From DASYDU01 sp050248495 (GTDB lineage Bacteria; Planctomycetota; Planctomycetia; Pirellulales; Lacipirellulaceae): 64,000 bases of DNA. Positions 31,795-41,028 of this stretch are shown here, one piece after another. The stretch spans positions 1-64,000 of the forward strand of contig JBFWSG010000008.1 in assembly GCA_050248495.1 (NCBI GenBank), read 5' to 3'. The notes beneath the pieces were generated by a model. It made no database searches and was not told the origin of the DNA. It was given only the letters and a program-made list of their open reading frames with translations. The translations under genes were made by a program, and so were the position numbers. Every line of letters starts with the position of its first letter. Positions within the stretch are counted from its first letter, which is position 1.

Positions 31795-32648
31795 TTCGCC
31801 GGCTTCACTCCCACATACAGCGTCGCCACGCCAAACGTGAGCGGATACCACCGCACTTCGCCCAGCCCCGCGGCCCGCATCCGAGCGGCGAGCGCCTCGC
31901 CTTGGGAAAACTGACCGACACTCTCCGGCAGATACTCGTAGGCCGCAGTCGAGTTGCGGGCCAACAGCTGCCCGATCCGCGGCAGCACGTTGCGGAAGTA
32001 CCAGCCGTAGATCGCCTTGAACGGCTGCCACGTGGGCGTTGAAAATTCCAGCACCGCGACGCGGCCGCCCGGCGCCGCGACTCGCGCCAGCTCCGCGAGT
32101 CCGCGGTCCGTGTCCGCCACGTTGCGGAGCCCAAACGCGACCGACACGATTTGAAACGCATCCGACGGCAGCGGAAGATTCTGCGCGTCGGCCTCCAAAA
32201 AGGTAACGCGTTCGCCAGCCCCCGCTTTCGCCGCTTTTTGACGGCCGATCTCCAGCATCTCGTGACAGAAGTCAGCGGCCACAATCTTGAGTCGCCGCCC
32301 CGCCGCGCGATCGAACGCCAGGGCCAGGTCGCCCGTCCCCGTGCAGACGTCGAGAATCGGCAGCGTCCCCGCGGGCCGCACCCGGCGGACGGTCCGCCAC
32401 CGCCAGTAGTGGTCAATGCCGAGCGACAGCAGATGATTCAGAAAATCATACCGCCGGGCGATCTCGCCAAACATTCGCCGCACACGTTCGGGCGATTTGT
32501 CGACGGGTGATTTGTCGACGGGCGCAGAGTGCAGCGAGCAGGGGGCAGGGGGCAGAGGGGGATCTGTGAACGTACCGTCACTGCTCCCCGCATCCTGCAT
32601 CCCGCATCCTCGCTCAATGACTGTCAACGACTCATCGACCATCGGCAC
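31791..32648 (-). CDS. ubiE: Demethylmenaquinone methyltransferase (UbiE/MenG)
   Basis: SAM-dependent methyltransferase performing the last step of menaquinone synthesis. The UbiE signature starts at VRRMFGEIARRYDFLNHLLS and continues with VCTGTGDLALAF (SAM motif I), DAQNLPLPSDAF and FGLRNVADTDRGLAELARV, ending in YPLTFGVATLYVGVKP. The catalytic domain begins near residue 52. The 285-residue open frame has a non-conserved head read from spacer-like sequence, so the true start is uncertain and may lie after 32520, though no good ATG is present there. It begins divergently from comB. Confidence 0.9.
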   Translation of the reverse strand: MPMVDESLTVIERGCGMQDAGSSDGTFTDPPLPPAPCSLHSAPVDKSPVDKSPERVRRMFGEIARRYDFLNHLLSLGIDHYWRWRTVRRVRPAGTLPILDVCTGTGDLALAFDRAAGRRLKIVAADFCHEMLEIGRQKAAKAGAGERVTFLEADAQNLPLPSDAFQIVSVAFGLRNVADTDRGLAELARVAAPGGRVAVLEFSTPTWQPFKAIYGWYFRNVLPRIGQLLARNSTAAYEYLPESVGQFSQGEALAARMRAAGLGEVRWYPLTFGVATLYVGVKPAK

Positions 32649-32709
32649 CTCTATCCCAATAGAGCGATATTCGCCACAATTTCAACCGCAACAGGAGTCG
32701 CCGATTCAC

Positions 32710-33435
32710 ATGCCAGAGCTTCGAGTCCACAATTTACCGCAGCAAATTGCCCCCGAAGCGCTCGCTCTCAGCACGGTCGTCGTGATCGATCTCCTGCGGG
32801 CCACCTCGACGATCTGCCAGGCCCTGGCGGCCGGGGCGACCGAGGTCGTGCCATTCCTCGAAATCGACGAGGCCTTCGCTGCGGCGGCCGCCGATCGGGC
32901 GAACATCGTGCTCGGCGGCGAACGACATGGCCACCGGATCGAGGGATTTGACCTCGGCAACTCCCCCTCCGAATACACGCCGGGCACGGTCGGCGGCAAG
33001 CGCGTCTTCATCACGACCACCAACGGTACGCGAGCTCTGTATCACGCGCGGCAGGCAAAACGTGTGCTGGCGGGTTCGTTCCTGAACCTCTCGGCCTTGG
33101 TCGTGTCTGTACAGAATGCGCCGCGTGTCGAGTTTCTTTGCGCGGGGACCGACGGCGTCGAATCGCGCGAAGACATCCTCGCGGCCGGCGCCATGCTGGA
33201 AAAATTGCTCGACAAGCCAGGTGCGGAATGGCAGCTCGACTCGGGCGCGAAGAACGCGCTCCATGAGTGGCAATCCCGCGGCAGCGATCTCGCCGTCGAG
33301 CTCCGCACGACGCCCGGCGGCAGCAACCTGCTCGAGATCGGCCATGACCACGATCTAATTGATTGCGCCCGCACAGACGCACTCACCGTAGTGCCCGAGC
33401 TCGACGTCGCCGCGTGGCGAATTACGGCTCGTTAG
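32710..33435 (+). CDS. comB: 2-phosphosulfolactate phosphatase family protein
   Basis: The 241-residue product matches ComB, which removes phosphate from 2-phospho-3-sulfolactate. Marks are VVVIDLLRATSTICQALAAG near the N-terminus, LGGERHGHRIEGFDLGNSP, FITTTNGTRAL and CAGTDGVESREDILAAG. In methanogens it serves coenzyme M synthesis, whereas bacterial homologs outside that pathway have unclear substrates, probably sulfolactate metabolism. The ATG at 32710 has AGGAG at 32693-32697 before it; the frame upstream is spacer. Confidence 0.9.
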   Translation: MPELRVHNLPQQIAPEALALSTVVVIDLLRATSTICQALAAGATEVVPFLEIDEAFAAAAADRANIVLGGERHGHRIEGFDLGNSPSEYTPGTVGGKRVFITTTNGTRALYHARQAKRVLAGSFLNLSALVVSVQNAPRVEFLCAGTDGVESREDILAAGAMLEKLLDKPGAEWQLDSGAKNALHEWQSRGSDLAVELRTTPGGSNLLEIGHDHDLIDCARTDALTVVPELDVAAWRITAR

Positions 33436-33512
33436 ACGCACTTTCACGTGCCGTAGACGCTTATCGACAGCCAGCGGTAAAATGGGCGTTTCCGATCCAA
33501 CAACCAAGACAT

Positions 33513-33636
33513 TTTCACCACGGAGGACACCTCGTGAATGACGAATTCCTAATGACGAATGACTAATGATCCAACTGCTTTGCATTCGTCATTAGACATT
33601 CGTCATTCGTCATTTGCTGCGTGCCTCCGTGGTTAA
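33513..33636. repeat. Nested composite palindrome before glyQS
   Basis: Outer arms TTCACCACGGAGGACAC and GTGCCTCCGTGGTTAA enclose inner arms GAATGACGAATTCCTAATG and TTCGTCATTCGTCATT. Two different word families are thus nested symmetrically. Confidence 0.65.
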
Positions 33637-33673
33637 TTCCTTCGCCTGCAGACGGCGAGAATGGCTGCTTCCC

Positions 33674-35311
33674 ATGGACATGGATAAACTCGTCGCCCTC
33701 TGCCGCCGGCGGGGCTTTCTGTTTCAGTCGAGCGAAATCTACGGCGGCCTCAACGGCTTCTGGGACTACGGCCCGCTCGGCGTCGAGTTGAAAAAGAACA
33801 TCAAGGAAGCCTGGTGGCGCGACATGGTCACCGGCCACAACGAGCTCGTTGCGCCCCCGGGTGCACCGGCGCCGTACGAAATGGTCGGCCTCGACTGCAC
33901 CATCATCATGCACCCGCAGGTCTGGAAGTGCTCCGGCCACTACGATTTGTTCTGCGACATGATGGTCGACTGCCGGCAAAGCAAAAGCAGGTATCGCGCA
34001 GACCACATTCGCTGTTTCCAGGTCCATGCTGATGCGAATACGGTCATCGGTTATGTCGCAACGATGAAAGATCCTGCCGAGTTCGAAAAAGAGCTATCCA
34101 ACACTTTCTACAAGAAGATTGGAAAAGCATTTGGAAACAATGATATCCAAATCAAGTTGTTCGATCCGATTCCCTACACTCGCCTACCCGTGGAGGAGCA
34201 TGTGCGAGTCATGGGCCCCGACGCCAACGAGCCCGGCACACTGACCGAGCCGCGCGAATTCAACCTGATGTTCAAAACGATCGTCGGCGCGATGGGCACC
34301 GAAGAAGACGCCGCCTTCTTGCGCCCCGAAACCGCGCAAGGCATCTTCGTCAATTTCAAGAACGTGCTCGACAGCACCCGCGTCGGCGTTCCCTTCGGCA
34401 TCGCCCAGATGGGTAAGAGCTTTCGCAATGAGATCACGCCGCGGAATTTCACGTTCCGCTCGCGCGAGTTCGAGCAGATGGAGATCGAGTTCTTCTGCCA
34501 CCCGTCGACGTCGCGGAAGTGGTACGAATACTGGCGCGACCGGCGGATGGCCTGGTACAAGTCGCTGGGTCTCGCGGGCGAACAGCTGCAGCTCCGCGAA
34601 CACGACAAAGACGAGCTGAGCCACTATTCCTGCGGCACGGCCGACATCGAGTATGCGTTCCCCTTCCTGCCGCCGGGCGAGTACGGCGAACTCGAAGGCA
34701 TCGCGCACCGCGGCGACTTCGACCTGCGAAGCCACATGGAGGGCAAGCTCGTGAAGAACGCCGAGGGCTGCCTCGAGCTGGAGATGGTCGACGATGCGGA
34801 CGGCAAGAAACGTCCGAAGCACAAGGGCAGCGGCCGCGACCTCACATATCGCGACGAAGTCTCCGGCGAACGGTTCACGCCGCACGTGATCGAGCCTTCG
34901 TCCGGCGCCGACCGGGCGACGCTGGCCTTCCTGTGCGAGGCATACTGCGAAGACCAGGCCCCGGACGAGAAGGGCGAGATGCAGACCCGCGTGGTGATGA
35001 AGTTCCACCCGCGGATCGCGCCGGTGAAGGCGGCCGTGTTCCCGCTCGTGAAAAAGGACGGCATGCCCGAGGCGGCCAAGGAACTCTATAGCGCGCTCAA
35101 GAAGCGGTTCAACGTGTTCTACGACGAGAAGGGCGCGGTCGGCCGCCGCTACCGCCGCCAGGACGAAGCCGGCACCCCATTCTGCATCACCGTGGACGGC
35201 CAAACGCTCACGGACAACACGGTCACGATCCGCGACCGCGACTCGCTCAAACAGTGGCGCGTGAAGAGTGCCGACGTCGTCGAAGAAATCACACGGCGCG
35301 TCGAAAGTTGA
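33674..35311 (+). CDS. glyQS: Glycyl-tRNA synthetase, dimeric (alpha-2) type
   Basis: The 545-residue class II synthetase charges tRNA-Gly. Visible are the N-terminal SSEIYGGLNGFWDYGPLG, a large insertion domain with HVRVMGPDANEPGTLTEPRE, motif 2 FRNEITPRNFTFRSREFEQ, HRGDFDLRSHM, motif 3 region IEPSSGADRATLAFL and the C-terminal anticodon-binding domain with APVKAAVFPLVKKD. The ATG at 33674 (MDMDKLVALCRRRGF) is the first start that yields a normal N-terminus; the frame upstream runs through the repeat. Confidence 0.96.
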   Translation: MDMDKLVALCRRRGFLFQSSEIYGGLNGFWDYGPLGVELKKNIKEAWWRDMVTGHNELVAPPGAPAPYEMVGLDCTIIMHPQVWKCSGHYDLFCDMMVDCRQSKSRYRADHIRCFQVHADANTVIGYVATMKDPAEFEKELSNTFYKKIGKAFGNNDIQIKLFDPIPYTRLPVEEHVRVMGPDANEPGTLTEPREFNLMFKTIVGAMGTEEDAAFLRPETAQGIFVNFKNVLDSTRVGVPFGIAQMGKSFRNEITPRNFTFRSREFEQMEIEFFCHPSTSRKWYEYWRDRRMAWYKSLGLAGEQLQLREHDKDELSHYSCGTADIEYAFPFLPPGEYGELEGIAHRGDFDLRSHMEGKLVKNAEGCLELEMVDDADGKKRPKHKGSGRDLTYRDEVSGERFTPHVIEPSSGADRATLAFLCEAYCEDQAPDEKGEMQTRVVMKFHPRIAPVKAAVFPLVKKDGMPEAAKELYSALKKRFNVFYDEKGAVGRRYRRQDEAGTPFCITVDGQTLTDNTVTIRDRDSLKQWRVKSADVVEEITRRVES

Positions 35312-35331
35312 CGCACCCCGCTCGCAACGAC

Positions 35332-35413
35332 AATAGCCGGCGAGCTACGTCTCGCCGGTGTTCGAGTGCGGCGCGTCACACTTCGCCCGGCGACGCGTAG
35401 GTCGCCGGCTATT
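35332..35413. repeat. AATAGCCGGCGAG palindrome
   Basis: AATAGCCGGCGAGCTACG ... and CGTAGGTCGCCGGCTATT pair across a ~30-base loop. Single arms of this family also occur at about 36353-36378 and 39963-39989. Confidence 0.65.
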
Positions 35414-35433
35414 TACGCACGCAGTGATGCTGC

Positions 35434-36210
35434 TCAGTAGGGCGCGTTTAATCGCGCCGCCAACTGGTCTAGCTGGCCCTTGAGGTTGGTGAGCAGCATC
35501 TGCGGGCTCGCGCCGCGGACCAGTTCGCCGTAGAACGCCGGCGAGCCGCCGGTCCGCATCGCGGAGATCGCGTCCGCCGTCCGCTGCAATTGGCCCAGCT
35601 CCAGGTGGACTTGCTGCAGCCTGCCGGTCGCATAGCGGCTGTTGCGCCACAACCGCGTGACCACGAGCACCAGGCCAAGAATCAATATGCCTTGGCCCGT
35701 GAGAGTGAGCGCAAGTGCGTAGTACCAGTATTCCGATCCGCCGTGCGCCACGGTCCAGCCGATGAAGCCCAGGCCGCCGATCAGCGCGACGCAGCCCAGG
35801 AAGGTAACGAACCACGCGGCAAACTGGCCCGACTCGGGACGCGGCGTGGCTACTGCCTGCGGCGCGCGTGTGTAGCTGCCAGGCTCAACGATGGGCGCGG
35901 CAGTTTGCGCCGCTAAATCGGCGAACATATTTTGGGACGAATCGGCGCGGCGGCGGTGCGACGCCGGGTCGTGCCGTAGCTTGCGGCTCAGATTGCGCGT
36001 GCGGCGGCGGAGCTGCCAGTCGTCGGCCAACAGCGGCGGCACCTTGTCGACGACTTCGAGTGCCGCTACATCATCCAGCGCGATACCCGCCTCGCTGATG
36101 CCCACCGCGTGGGGCGGCGGCAGCGTCGAATGGCAACGCGAGCAAATGAGCTTCGTCGTGCCCGCGCGGCCTAGCGCCGGCACGTCTTGCTGACAGTTGT
36201 TACACCACAT
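35434..36210 (-). CDS. Membrane protein with N-terminal zinc ribbon
   Basis: The 258-residue product begins MWCNNCQQDVPALG and then ICSRCHS, giving two CxxC pairs 18 residues apart, a zinc ribbon at the very N-terminus. A charged region follows, then two hydrophobic helices (about residues 132-152 and 162-184) and a C-terminal helical part rich in Leu/Gln (QVHLELGQLQRTADAIS) that may be a coiled coil. No function is known. The architecture (cytoplasmic zinc ribbon, two helices, coiled coil) recurs in planctomycete hypothetical proteins. The start at 36210 puts the first Cys at position 3. Confidence 0.7.
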   Translation of the reverse strand: MWCNNCQQDVPALGRAGTTKLICSRCHSTLPPPHAVGISEAGIALDDVAALEVVDKVPPLLADDWQLRRRTRNLSRKLRHDPASHRRRADSSQNMFADLAAQTAAPIVEPGSYTRAPQAVATPRPESGQFAAWFVTFLGCVALIGGLGFIGWTVAHGGSEYWYYALALTLTGQGILILGLVLVVTRLWRNSRYATGRLQQVHLELGQLQRTADAISAMRTGGSPAFYGELVRGASPQMLLTNLKGQLDQLAARLNAPY

Positions 36211-36445
36211 AAGCGAAGAGCGCCCACCAAGAAAAGTCGCTAGCGGCGCCAGCACCGATCGTGTGCAGCCGCGTCTCTGTGATCGGCTCGATCGCGCGCG
36301 AGTCTACAGCGAATTGGCAGACTTTACCGCCGCATGCAACAACAATCGGCAGCAGCCGGCGAGCTACGCCTCGCCGGAAATGGTCGTCGAATGCTGGGGG
36401 CTCGCTGTCGCTCGACCGCCAGCCACCCGATCAACTATGCGACAT

Positions 36446-38326
36446 TCACTCGTGTTCCGGCTCGTACCACTCGCCGCGCAGCCACGCCACCAGCAGGTCC
36501 AGCTCCTGCGGGCTGAGCCGGTTCGCCGCCGGATCGTCGCTCGCGGCGAACGCCGGCATGCGGTCGTTGGTCGTCGGATAGAATCGCTCGTGCTCCGGGT
36601 TGCTGATGAACGCGCGGAGCCATTCGCGCGAGGCGTAGCCCGTCAGATCGGGCGCCATGCCGAGCGAGCCATCGTCGTGGAACTTGTGGCAGTCGATGCA
36701 GGAAAATCCCTCGACGATCGCCTTGCGGCCCGACTCGAGCGACTCCTGCGGAACTTGCTCGCGGAGCATTCCCGCCTCGTTCGCCAGGACGTAGCTCACC
36801 AGCTTCACGTTCTCTTCGAGCTGTTTGCGCTCCTCGTCGCTCAGCTCGGCAAGCGCGTCGGCCCCCAGCGTGTCGGCCACCCACATCGCCATGTCGCCCT
36901 CTTTGAGCTTCGTGTGGCCGAAGTAATCGGGACCGATGATCTTCTGGGGGTTCAAAATGCCGAGTACCCAGTCGCGCGTGCCGAAGCCCCACAGATTTGA
37001 GGCGGTCGGATTCTCGACGGCGATCACTTGCGACGGATCAATTTCAGTGCCCGCAGGCGAGACATGGCTATGACAAGAGGCACAATGCTGGCGGAACAAC
37101 TTGGGTCCCTGCAGCTTCGCGTCGGCCCGGAGCATCGAGAGGGCTCCCGCGACGGGAATACCTTCGGGCGACTCGGCGAGCACGACCGCCCGCTCTGCCT
37201 TGCTTTCGGCCTCTGCCACTGCGGCGAGAAAATGCTGCGAGTGTTCGTCCTGGCCGTTGTAGTCGGCGTGCACGGCGATCGCCGTCAGCACGCCCATGCC
37301 AACTAACAGCGCGAACGTCCAGACCACATTGAACCGATGCCCCAAGTCCCAACGTCCCACGATCGGCATCGCGAACAGCGAGAGCGTCACCAGCCCCGGC
37401 ACGACGATCGCCCCGACGATGGGCGGAAAGATTTCGAGATACTTGAGCAGCTGGAACAAAAACAAGAAGTAGTTTTCGGGCCGGGCGGCGGAGAAGTTTT
37501 CCGCGGGGTCGGCGGGCGCGGTCAGTTCGGCGCCATAGACTTCCCCCGGCAGCACGTCGATCTCCCGCGGCGAATAGTTGCGGAATACCAACAACAGCAC
37601 CACCAGCATCACCGCCAGGCAGGCGATCGCATCGCGGAGCACCTGGTCGGGCCAGAATTTGCAGTCCGGCTTCTTATACGGCTCGCGGGTCTTGAGACCG
37701 TGGCGGCGGAACAGGGCGACGTGGATCACCGTGAGCACCGCCAGCACCGCCGGCAGCACGCCCGCGTGGAGCGCGAAGAAACGGGTCAACGTGTGATGGC
37801 CGTACTCGCTGCCGCCGATCACGACCTTCTGCAACGACGCACCCACAACCGGCACCAGGGCCATCATGTTGGTCGCCACCTTCGTCGCCCAATAGCCCTT
37901 CTCGTCCCAGGGTAGCAGGTAGCCGGTGAGCGCGAGCCCCAACACGACCTGCATCATCACCAGCCCGATCCAGAAATTAATCTCCCGCGGCGCGCGATAC
38001 GCCCCGTCGACTACGACCTGCACGAAGTGAATTGCCAGGAGCAGCACCATCGTGTGAGCCATGAAATGGTGCACGCCACGGAGCAGCCAGCCACCGGTCA
38101 TCTGGTGTTGGATGTAGTAGACGCTCTCCCACGCGGTCTGGGCGCTCGGGCTGTAGGCCGACCAGAGGATCACGCCCGTCACGATCTGCACGACAAACGC
38201 GAACACTAGCGTGCTGCCCCAGACGTATCGCCAATGGGCGCCGCCGGGAATGTGCTCGTAGAGGGCGTCATGCACCAGGCCGCGGTAGCCGGTGCGGTGG
38301 TCGAGCCATTCGAGAAAGCCGCTCAT
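36446..38326 (-). CDS. Cytochrome b (b6-like) fused to two cytochrome c domains
   Basis: The 626-residue membrane protein is the quinol-oxidising core of a bc-type complex. Residues 1-350 are cytochrome b with heme ligands H86/H100 and H187/H202; the 15-residue spacing of the second pair is the cytochrome b6 form. GYLLPWDEKGYW is the usual Qo-side segment and PENY (residues 283-286) takes the place of PEWY. Two heme-c motifs follow, CASCH (415-419) and CIDCH (543-547), in a C-terminal periplasmic part that replaces a separate cytochrome c1/f. The start overlaps the Rieske gene stop by four bases, and the two form one operon. The fusion of a whole cytochrome b with a diheme c part is uncommon outside planctomycetes and relatives. 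Confidence 0.92.
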   Translation of the reverse strand: MSGFLEWLDHRTGYRGLVHDALYEHIPGGAHWRYVWGSTLVFAFVVQIVTGVILWSAYSPSAQTAWESVYYIQHQMTGGWLLRGVHHFMAHTMVLLLAIHFVQVVVDGAYRAPREINFWIGLVMMQVVLGLALTGYLLPWDEKGYWATKVATNMMALVPVVGASLQKVVIGGSEYGHHTLTRFFALHAGVLPAVLAVLTVIHVALFRRHGLKTREPYKKPDCKFWPDQVLRDAIACLAVMLVVLLLVFRNYSPREIDVLPGEVYGAELTAPADPAENFSAARPENYFLFLFQLLKYLEIFPPIVGAIVVPGLVTLSLFAMPIVGRWDLGHRFNVVWTFALLVGMGVLTAIAVHADYNGQDEHSQHFLAAVAEAESKAERAVVLAESPEGIPVAGALSMLRADAKLQGPKLFRQHCASCHSHVSPAGTEIDPSQVIAVENPTASNLWGFGTRDWVLGILNPQKIIGPDYFGHTKLKEGDMAMWVADTLGADALAELSDEERKQLEENVKLVSYVLANEAGMLREQVPQESLESGRKAIVEGFSCIDCHKFHDDGSLGMAPDLTGYASREWLRAFISNPEHERFYPTTNDRMPAFAASDDPAANRLSPQELDLLVAWLRGEWYEPEHE

Positions 38327-38922
38327 CCGACGAGAATCCTTTCCGCAATGCCGGTGCGAAACCGCGCGGCTTCGACCCAGATTTCCTGCTGGTCGCCGTT
38401 TTTGACCAGCTTCACGGCCAGGGAATCGAGGCCGCGGAGGCTAGGTCCAAAGAGCTTCGCGCCGTCCTTGGCAAAGGCGCTGGCGTGGCAGGGGCACTGG
38501 AAGTCGCCGGACTTGCCATCGAAGTCGACCGCGCAACCCAGGTGCGGGCAGACGCTCGAGAGGGCCGTCACCTTGGGGCCGTCCGGACTGTCGACCCGCG
38601 TCAAGAAGGCGGTGCCGATACGCTGTGCGGGCGAGCGCGTCCAGGCGTCGACCACGTCGTCGGAGAGCGCGAACTGATGCGGCAAGCCGTCTGCCGGCAA
38701 CACATCGAGCGGACCGACGCGGACATACTTGATCGCGTCGGCGCCGCCGGCATCCGCGCCCTTGGCACGGCGCCGCAGCGGATCCAAAAGCATGCCCAAC
38801 CCGGCCGCAAACGGAAAGATTGCGACGATGCCGCCCAGGACAATCGCCGTCGCGGCCGCCAAAAACGAACGACGCTCGCCCGCATCCTGTTCGGCGAGCG
38901 GTGAATCGACAACGTGTTTCAT
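38323..38922 (-). CDS. Rieske iron-sulfur protein of the bc-type complex
   Basis: The 199-residue subunit passes electrons from quinol to cytochrome c. One membrane helix (about residues 20-45) precedes the soluble domain with cluster motifs CPHLGC (C125, H127, C130) and CPCHASAF (C143, C145, H146). A basic stretch RRRAKG follows the helix. No typical twin-Arg motif precedes it, but GERRSFLAAA offers RR followed by SFL, as in Tat signals of Rieske proteins. It is the first gene of the operon with the cytochrome b-c fusion, overlapping it by ATGA. Confidence 0.93.
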   Translation of the reverse strand: MKHVVDSPLAEQDAGERRSFLAAATAIVLGGIVAIFPFAAGLGMLLDPLRRRAKGADAGGADAIKYVRVGPLDVLPADGLPHQFALSDDVVDAWTRSPAQRIGTAFLTRVDSPDGPKVTALSSVCPHLGCAVDFDGKSGDFQCPCHASAFAKDGAKLFGPSLRGLDSLAVKLVKNGDQQEIWVEAARFRTGIAERILVG

Positions 38923-38958
38923 GCCGCCTATTGTAACCGAAACATATCGGGGCTTCAG

Positions 38959-39945
38959 TCAGATCGCTGCGCGCACGGCGCCGGTTAACGCCTTGACCGC
39001 GTCGGCTAACGCGCCCGGGTAACGGACGCCGGACGCCGCCGTATGTCCGCCGCCGCCGAACTGCTCCGCGATTTTGCGGACGTCGAACGCCGTGCGGCTG
39101 CGCAAACTAACCTTCGTTTCATTCGGCCCCAATTCAAGAAACAGTAGCGCCACCTCCACGCCCGTGATCCCAAGCAGGCGGTTGACCACGTCTTCCGTGT
39201 CGGTGGCTTCGGCGCCCGTCTCCGCGAGATCCTGCGGCGTCGCGCCGCTGTAGATCAGCCGCCCGTCGCACTCCGTCTTGGCGGCCGTCAAAATGCGGCC
39301 CTGCAGGTGGAGCCGCGCGAGCGTGTTTTGCTCATAAAGCGATGTGAAGATCGACGACGGGCTCGCGCCCGAGTGGACCAGCCGACCGGCGGCGGCGAAG
39401 GTGAGCGCCGTGACCGAGTTGAACCTGAACCAGCCCGTGTCGGTGGCGATGGCCGCGAACAGCGGCTCCGCGATTTGGGGTGTCACGCTTGCGCCGAGGG
39501 CGTCGATCGCGCTGAGGATCAACCGCCCAGTCGCTTCCGACTGAACGTCTTTGAACACGATCGCCGAAAGGTTGTCCTGGCTCACGTGGTGATCGATCAC
39601 GATCTTCTTGGCCGCACTGTTGCGGACCACGTCTCCCATCGGCCCGAGCTGAGCCCAGGCACTGGTGTCTACGACGATCAATACATCCGGCCGCACGTCA
39701 GCCGCTTGAATATCGCGGCCCAACGTCAGCACGTCGTGCTTGGGATCGATGAACGCGATGTGGGGCGGCACGGTGTCACCGTTGACGATCCGCGCCTCTT
39801 TGCCCAGCGACCGCAATGCCAGCGCCAACCCCAGCTCGCTCCCGATCGCATCGCAATCGGGCCGCATGTGGCTGGTGAGCACAAACGACTTGTGCTCGCG
39901 GACGATCTCAACAAATGGCCGCCAGTCGATACCCATCAAACACAT
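38959..39945 (-). CDS. nrnA: DHH-family phosphoesterase (NrnA-like oligoribonuclease/pAp phosphatase)
   Basis: The 328-residue product has DHH-family motifs in order: SHMRPDCDAIGSELGLA (motif I), VDTSAW (motif II), VIDHHVSQ (motif III, DHH), ATDTGWFRF (motif IV) and FGGGGHTAASG of the DHHA1 domain. NrnA proteins degrade short RNA oligomers and dephosphorylate pAp. Length is typical. Two Mets open the frame (39945 and 39936), and I cannot tell which is used. Confidence 0.92.
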   Translation of the reverse strand: MCLMGIDWRPFVEIVREHKSFVLTSHMRPDCDAIGSELGLALALRSLGKEARIVNGDTVPPHIAFIDPKHDVLTLGRDIQAADVRPDVLIVVDTSAWAQLGPMGDVVRNSAAKKIVIDHHVSQDNLSAIVFKDVQSEATGRLILSAIDALGASVTPQIAEPLFAAIATDTGWFRFNSVTALTFAAAGRLVHSGASPSSIFTSLYEQNTLARLHLQGRILTAAKTECDGRLIYSGATPQDLAETGAEATDTEDVVNRLLGITGVEVALLFLELGPNETKVSLRSRTAFDVRKIAEQFGGGGHTAASGVRYPGALADAVKALTGAVRAAI

Positions 39946-39962
39946 TCACTTTGGAAAGAACC

Positions 39963-39989
39963 AATAGCCGGCGAGCCACGCCTCGCCGG
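39963..39989. repeat. Single AATAGCCGGCGAG palindrome arm
   Basis: AATAGCCGGCGAGCCACGCC then TCGCCGG. A hairpin GCCGGCGAG/CTCGCCGG lies within it. Relative of the element at 35332-35413, located between ribF and nrnA. Confidence 0.55.
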
Positions 39990-39994
39990 TGCCG

Positions 39995-40918
39995 CTACCC
40001 CGCCGCAATCTGCTTCGCCTGCGCCACATCGGACCGCAACTGCTCAACGAGCGCATCCACCGAAGGGAATGGCCGAATGTCCCGCAAGCGGGCCACGAAG
40101 TCAACCTCCATCGGCTGGCCATAGAGGGATTCGCTCTGACCGATGAGGTGAATTTCGACCCGCATGCTCTGGTCGCCGAACGTAGGGCTGGTCCCCAAAT
40201 TGATCGCCGCCGGCCACCGTTCCCCCGTCACCCAGGCCCGCCCCGCGTAGACTCCCGCGGCCGGCAGCAGCGTGTCGATACCCGCCAGGTTCGCGGTCGG
40301 AAAACCGATCTTCGCGCCCCGGCCGGCGCCGTGCGTGACGATGCCGCGAATTCGATAGGGCTGCGACAACATCTTATTGGCGATCGCCATCTCGCCGGCG
40401 GCGATCAGCTGCCGTACCCGCGAGCTGGAGACCAGGCCGCCTTCGATTTCGACCGGCGGCACGATGTCGAGCGAGATGCCGGCGGCCGCCGTCAGCTCGT
40501 GCAGCCGCTCGATCGTGCCTTCGCGGTTGTGGCCGAAATAGAAATTTGGCCCTTCGACCATCGCCTTGGCGGCGAGCGTGCCGCGGACGATTTGCTCGAA
40601 GAAGTCGTGGGCCGAGAGATTCAGTAGCGCTTCGTCTGTCGGGTAGGCCACGATCCAATCGACGCCGACCGCGTGCAGGAGCTGCGCCTTGCGTTCGGTC
40701 CAGGTGAGCGGCGGCGGACACTGCTCCGGCCGCAGGAGCCGCACCGGATGGGGGTCGAACGTGAACACGATCGCCGGCCCGCGAACTGCCTTGGCCCGCT
40801 CCAAGAGCCGCCTGGCAATCGCCACATGCCCCCGGTGCACGCCATCAAAATTCCCAATCGCCACGGCGCCGCCGCGAGCTAGCGCCGGTACATCCTTCAA
40901 TTGGCGAATGATGTGCAT
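39995..40918 (-). CDS. ribF: Bifunctional riboflavin kinase / FAD synthetase
   Basis: The 307-residue enzyme makes FMN and then FAD. The N-terminal FAD-synthetase domain has GNFDGVHRGH (residues 22-31, H-x-G-H type), TFDPHPVRLLRP and SSSRVRQLI. The C-terminal riboflavin-kinase domain has RGAKIGFPTANL, GVYAGRAWV, INLGTSPTFG and EIHLIG. All are family standards, and length is normal. Its end lies next to a palindromic repeat before nrnA on the same strand. Confidence 0.96.
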   Translation of the reverse strand: MHIIRQLKDVPALARGGAVAIGNFDGVHRGHVAIARRLLERAKAVRGPAIVFTFDPHPVRLLRPEQCPPPLTWTERKAQLLHAVGVDWIVAYPTDEALLNLSAHDFFEQIVRGTLAAKAMVEGPNFYFGHNREGTIERLHELTAAAGISLDIVPPVEIEGGLVSSSRVRQLIAAGEMAIANKMLSQPYRIRGIVTHGAGRGAKIGFPTANLAGIDTLLPAAGVYAGRAWVTGERWPAAINLGTSPTFGDQSMRVEIHLIGQSESLYGQPMEVDFVARLRDIRPFPSVDALVEQLRSDVAQAKQIAAG

Positions 40919-41028
40919 GAGGAAGGAGTCGGGATCAAGGAGTCGGGAGTCAGGGCACGCGGAATCAATCAGGCATTCACAAAGTCTTCGCCTATATCCT
41001 GACTCCTGGCTCCTAATCCCTCACCATG

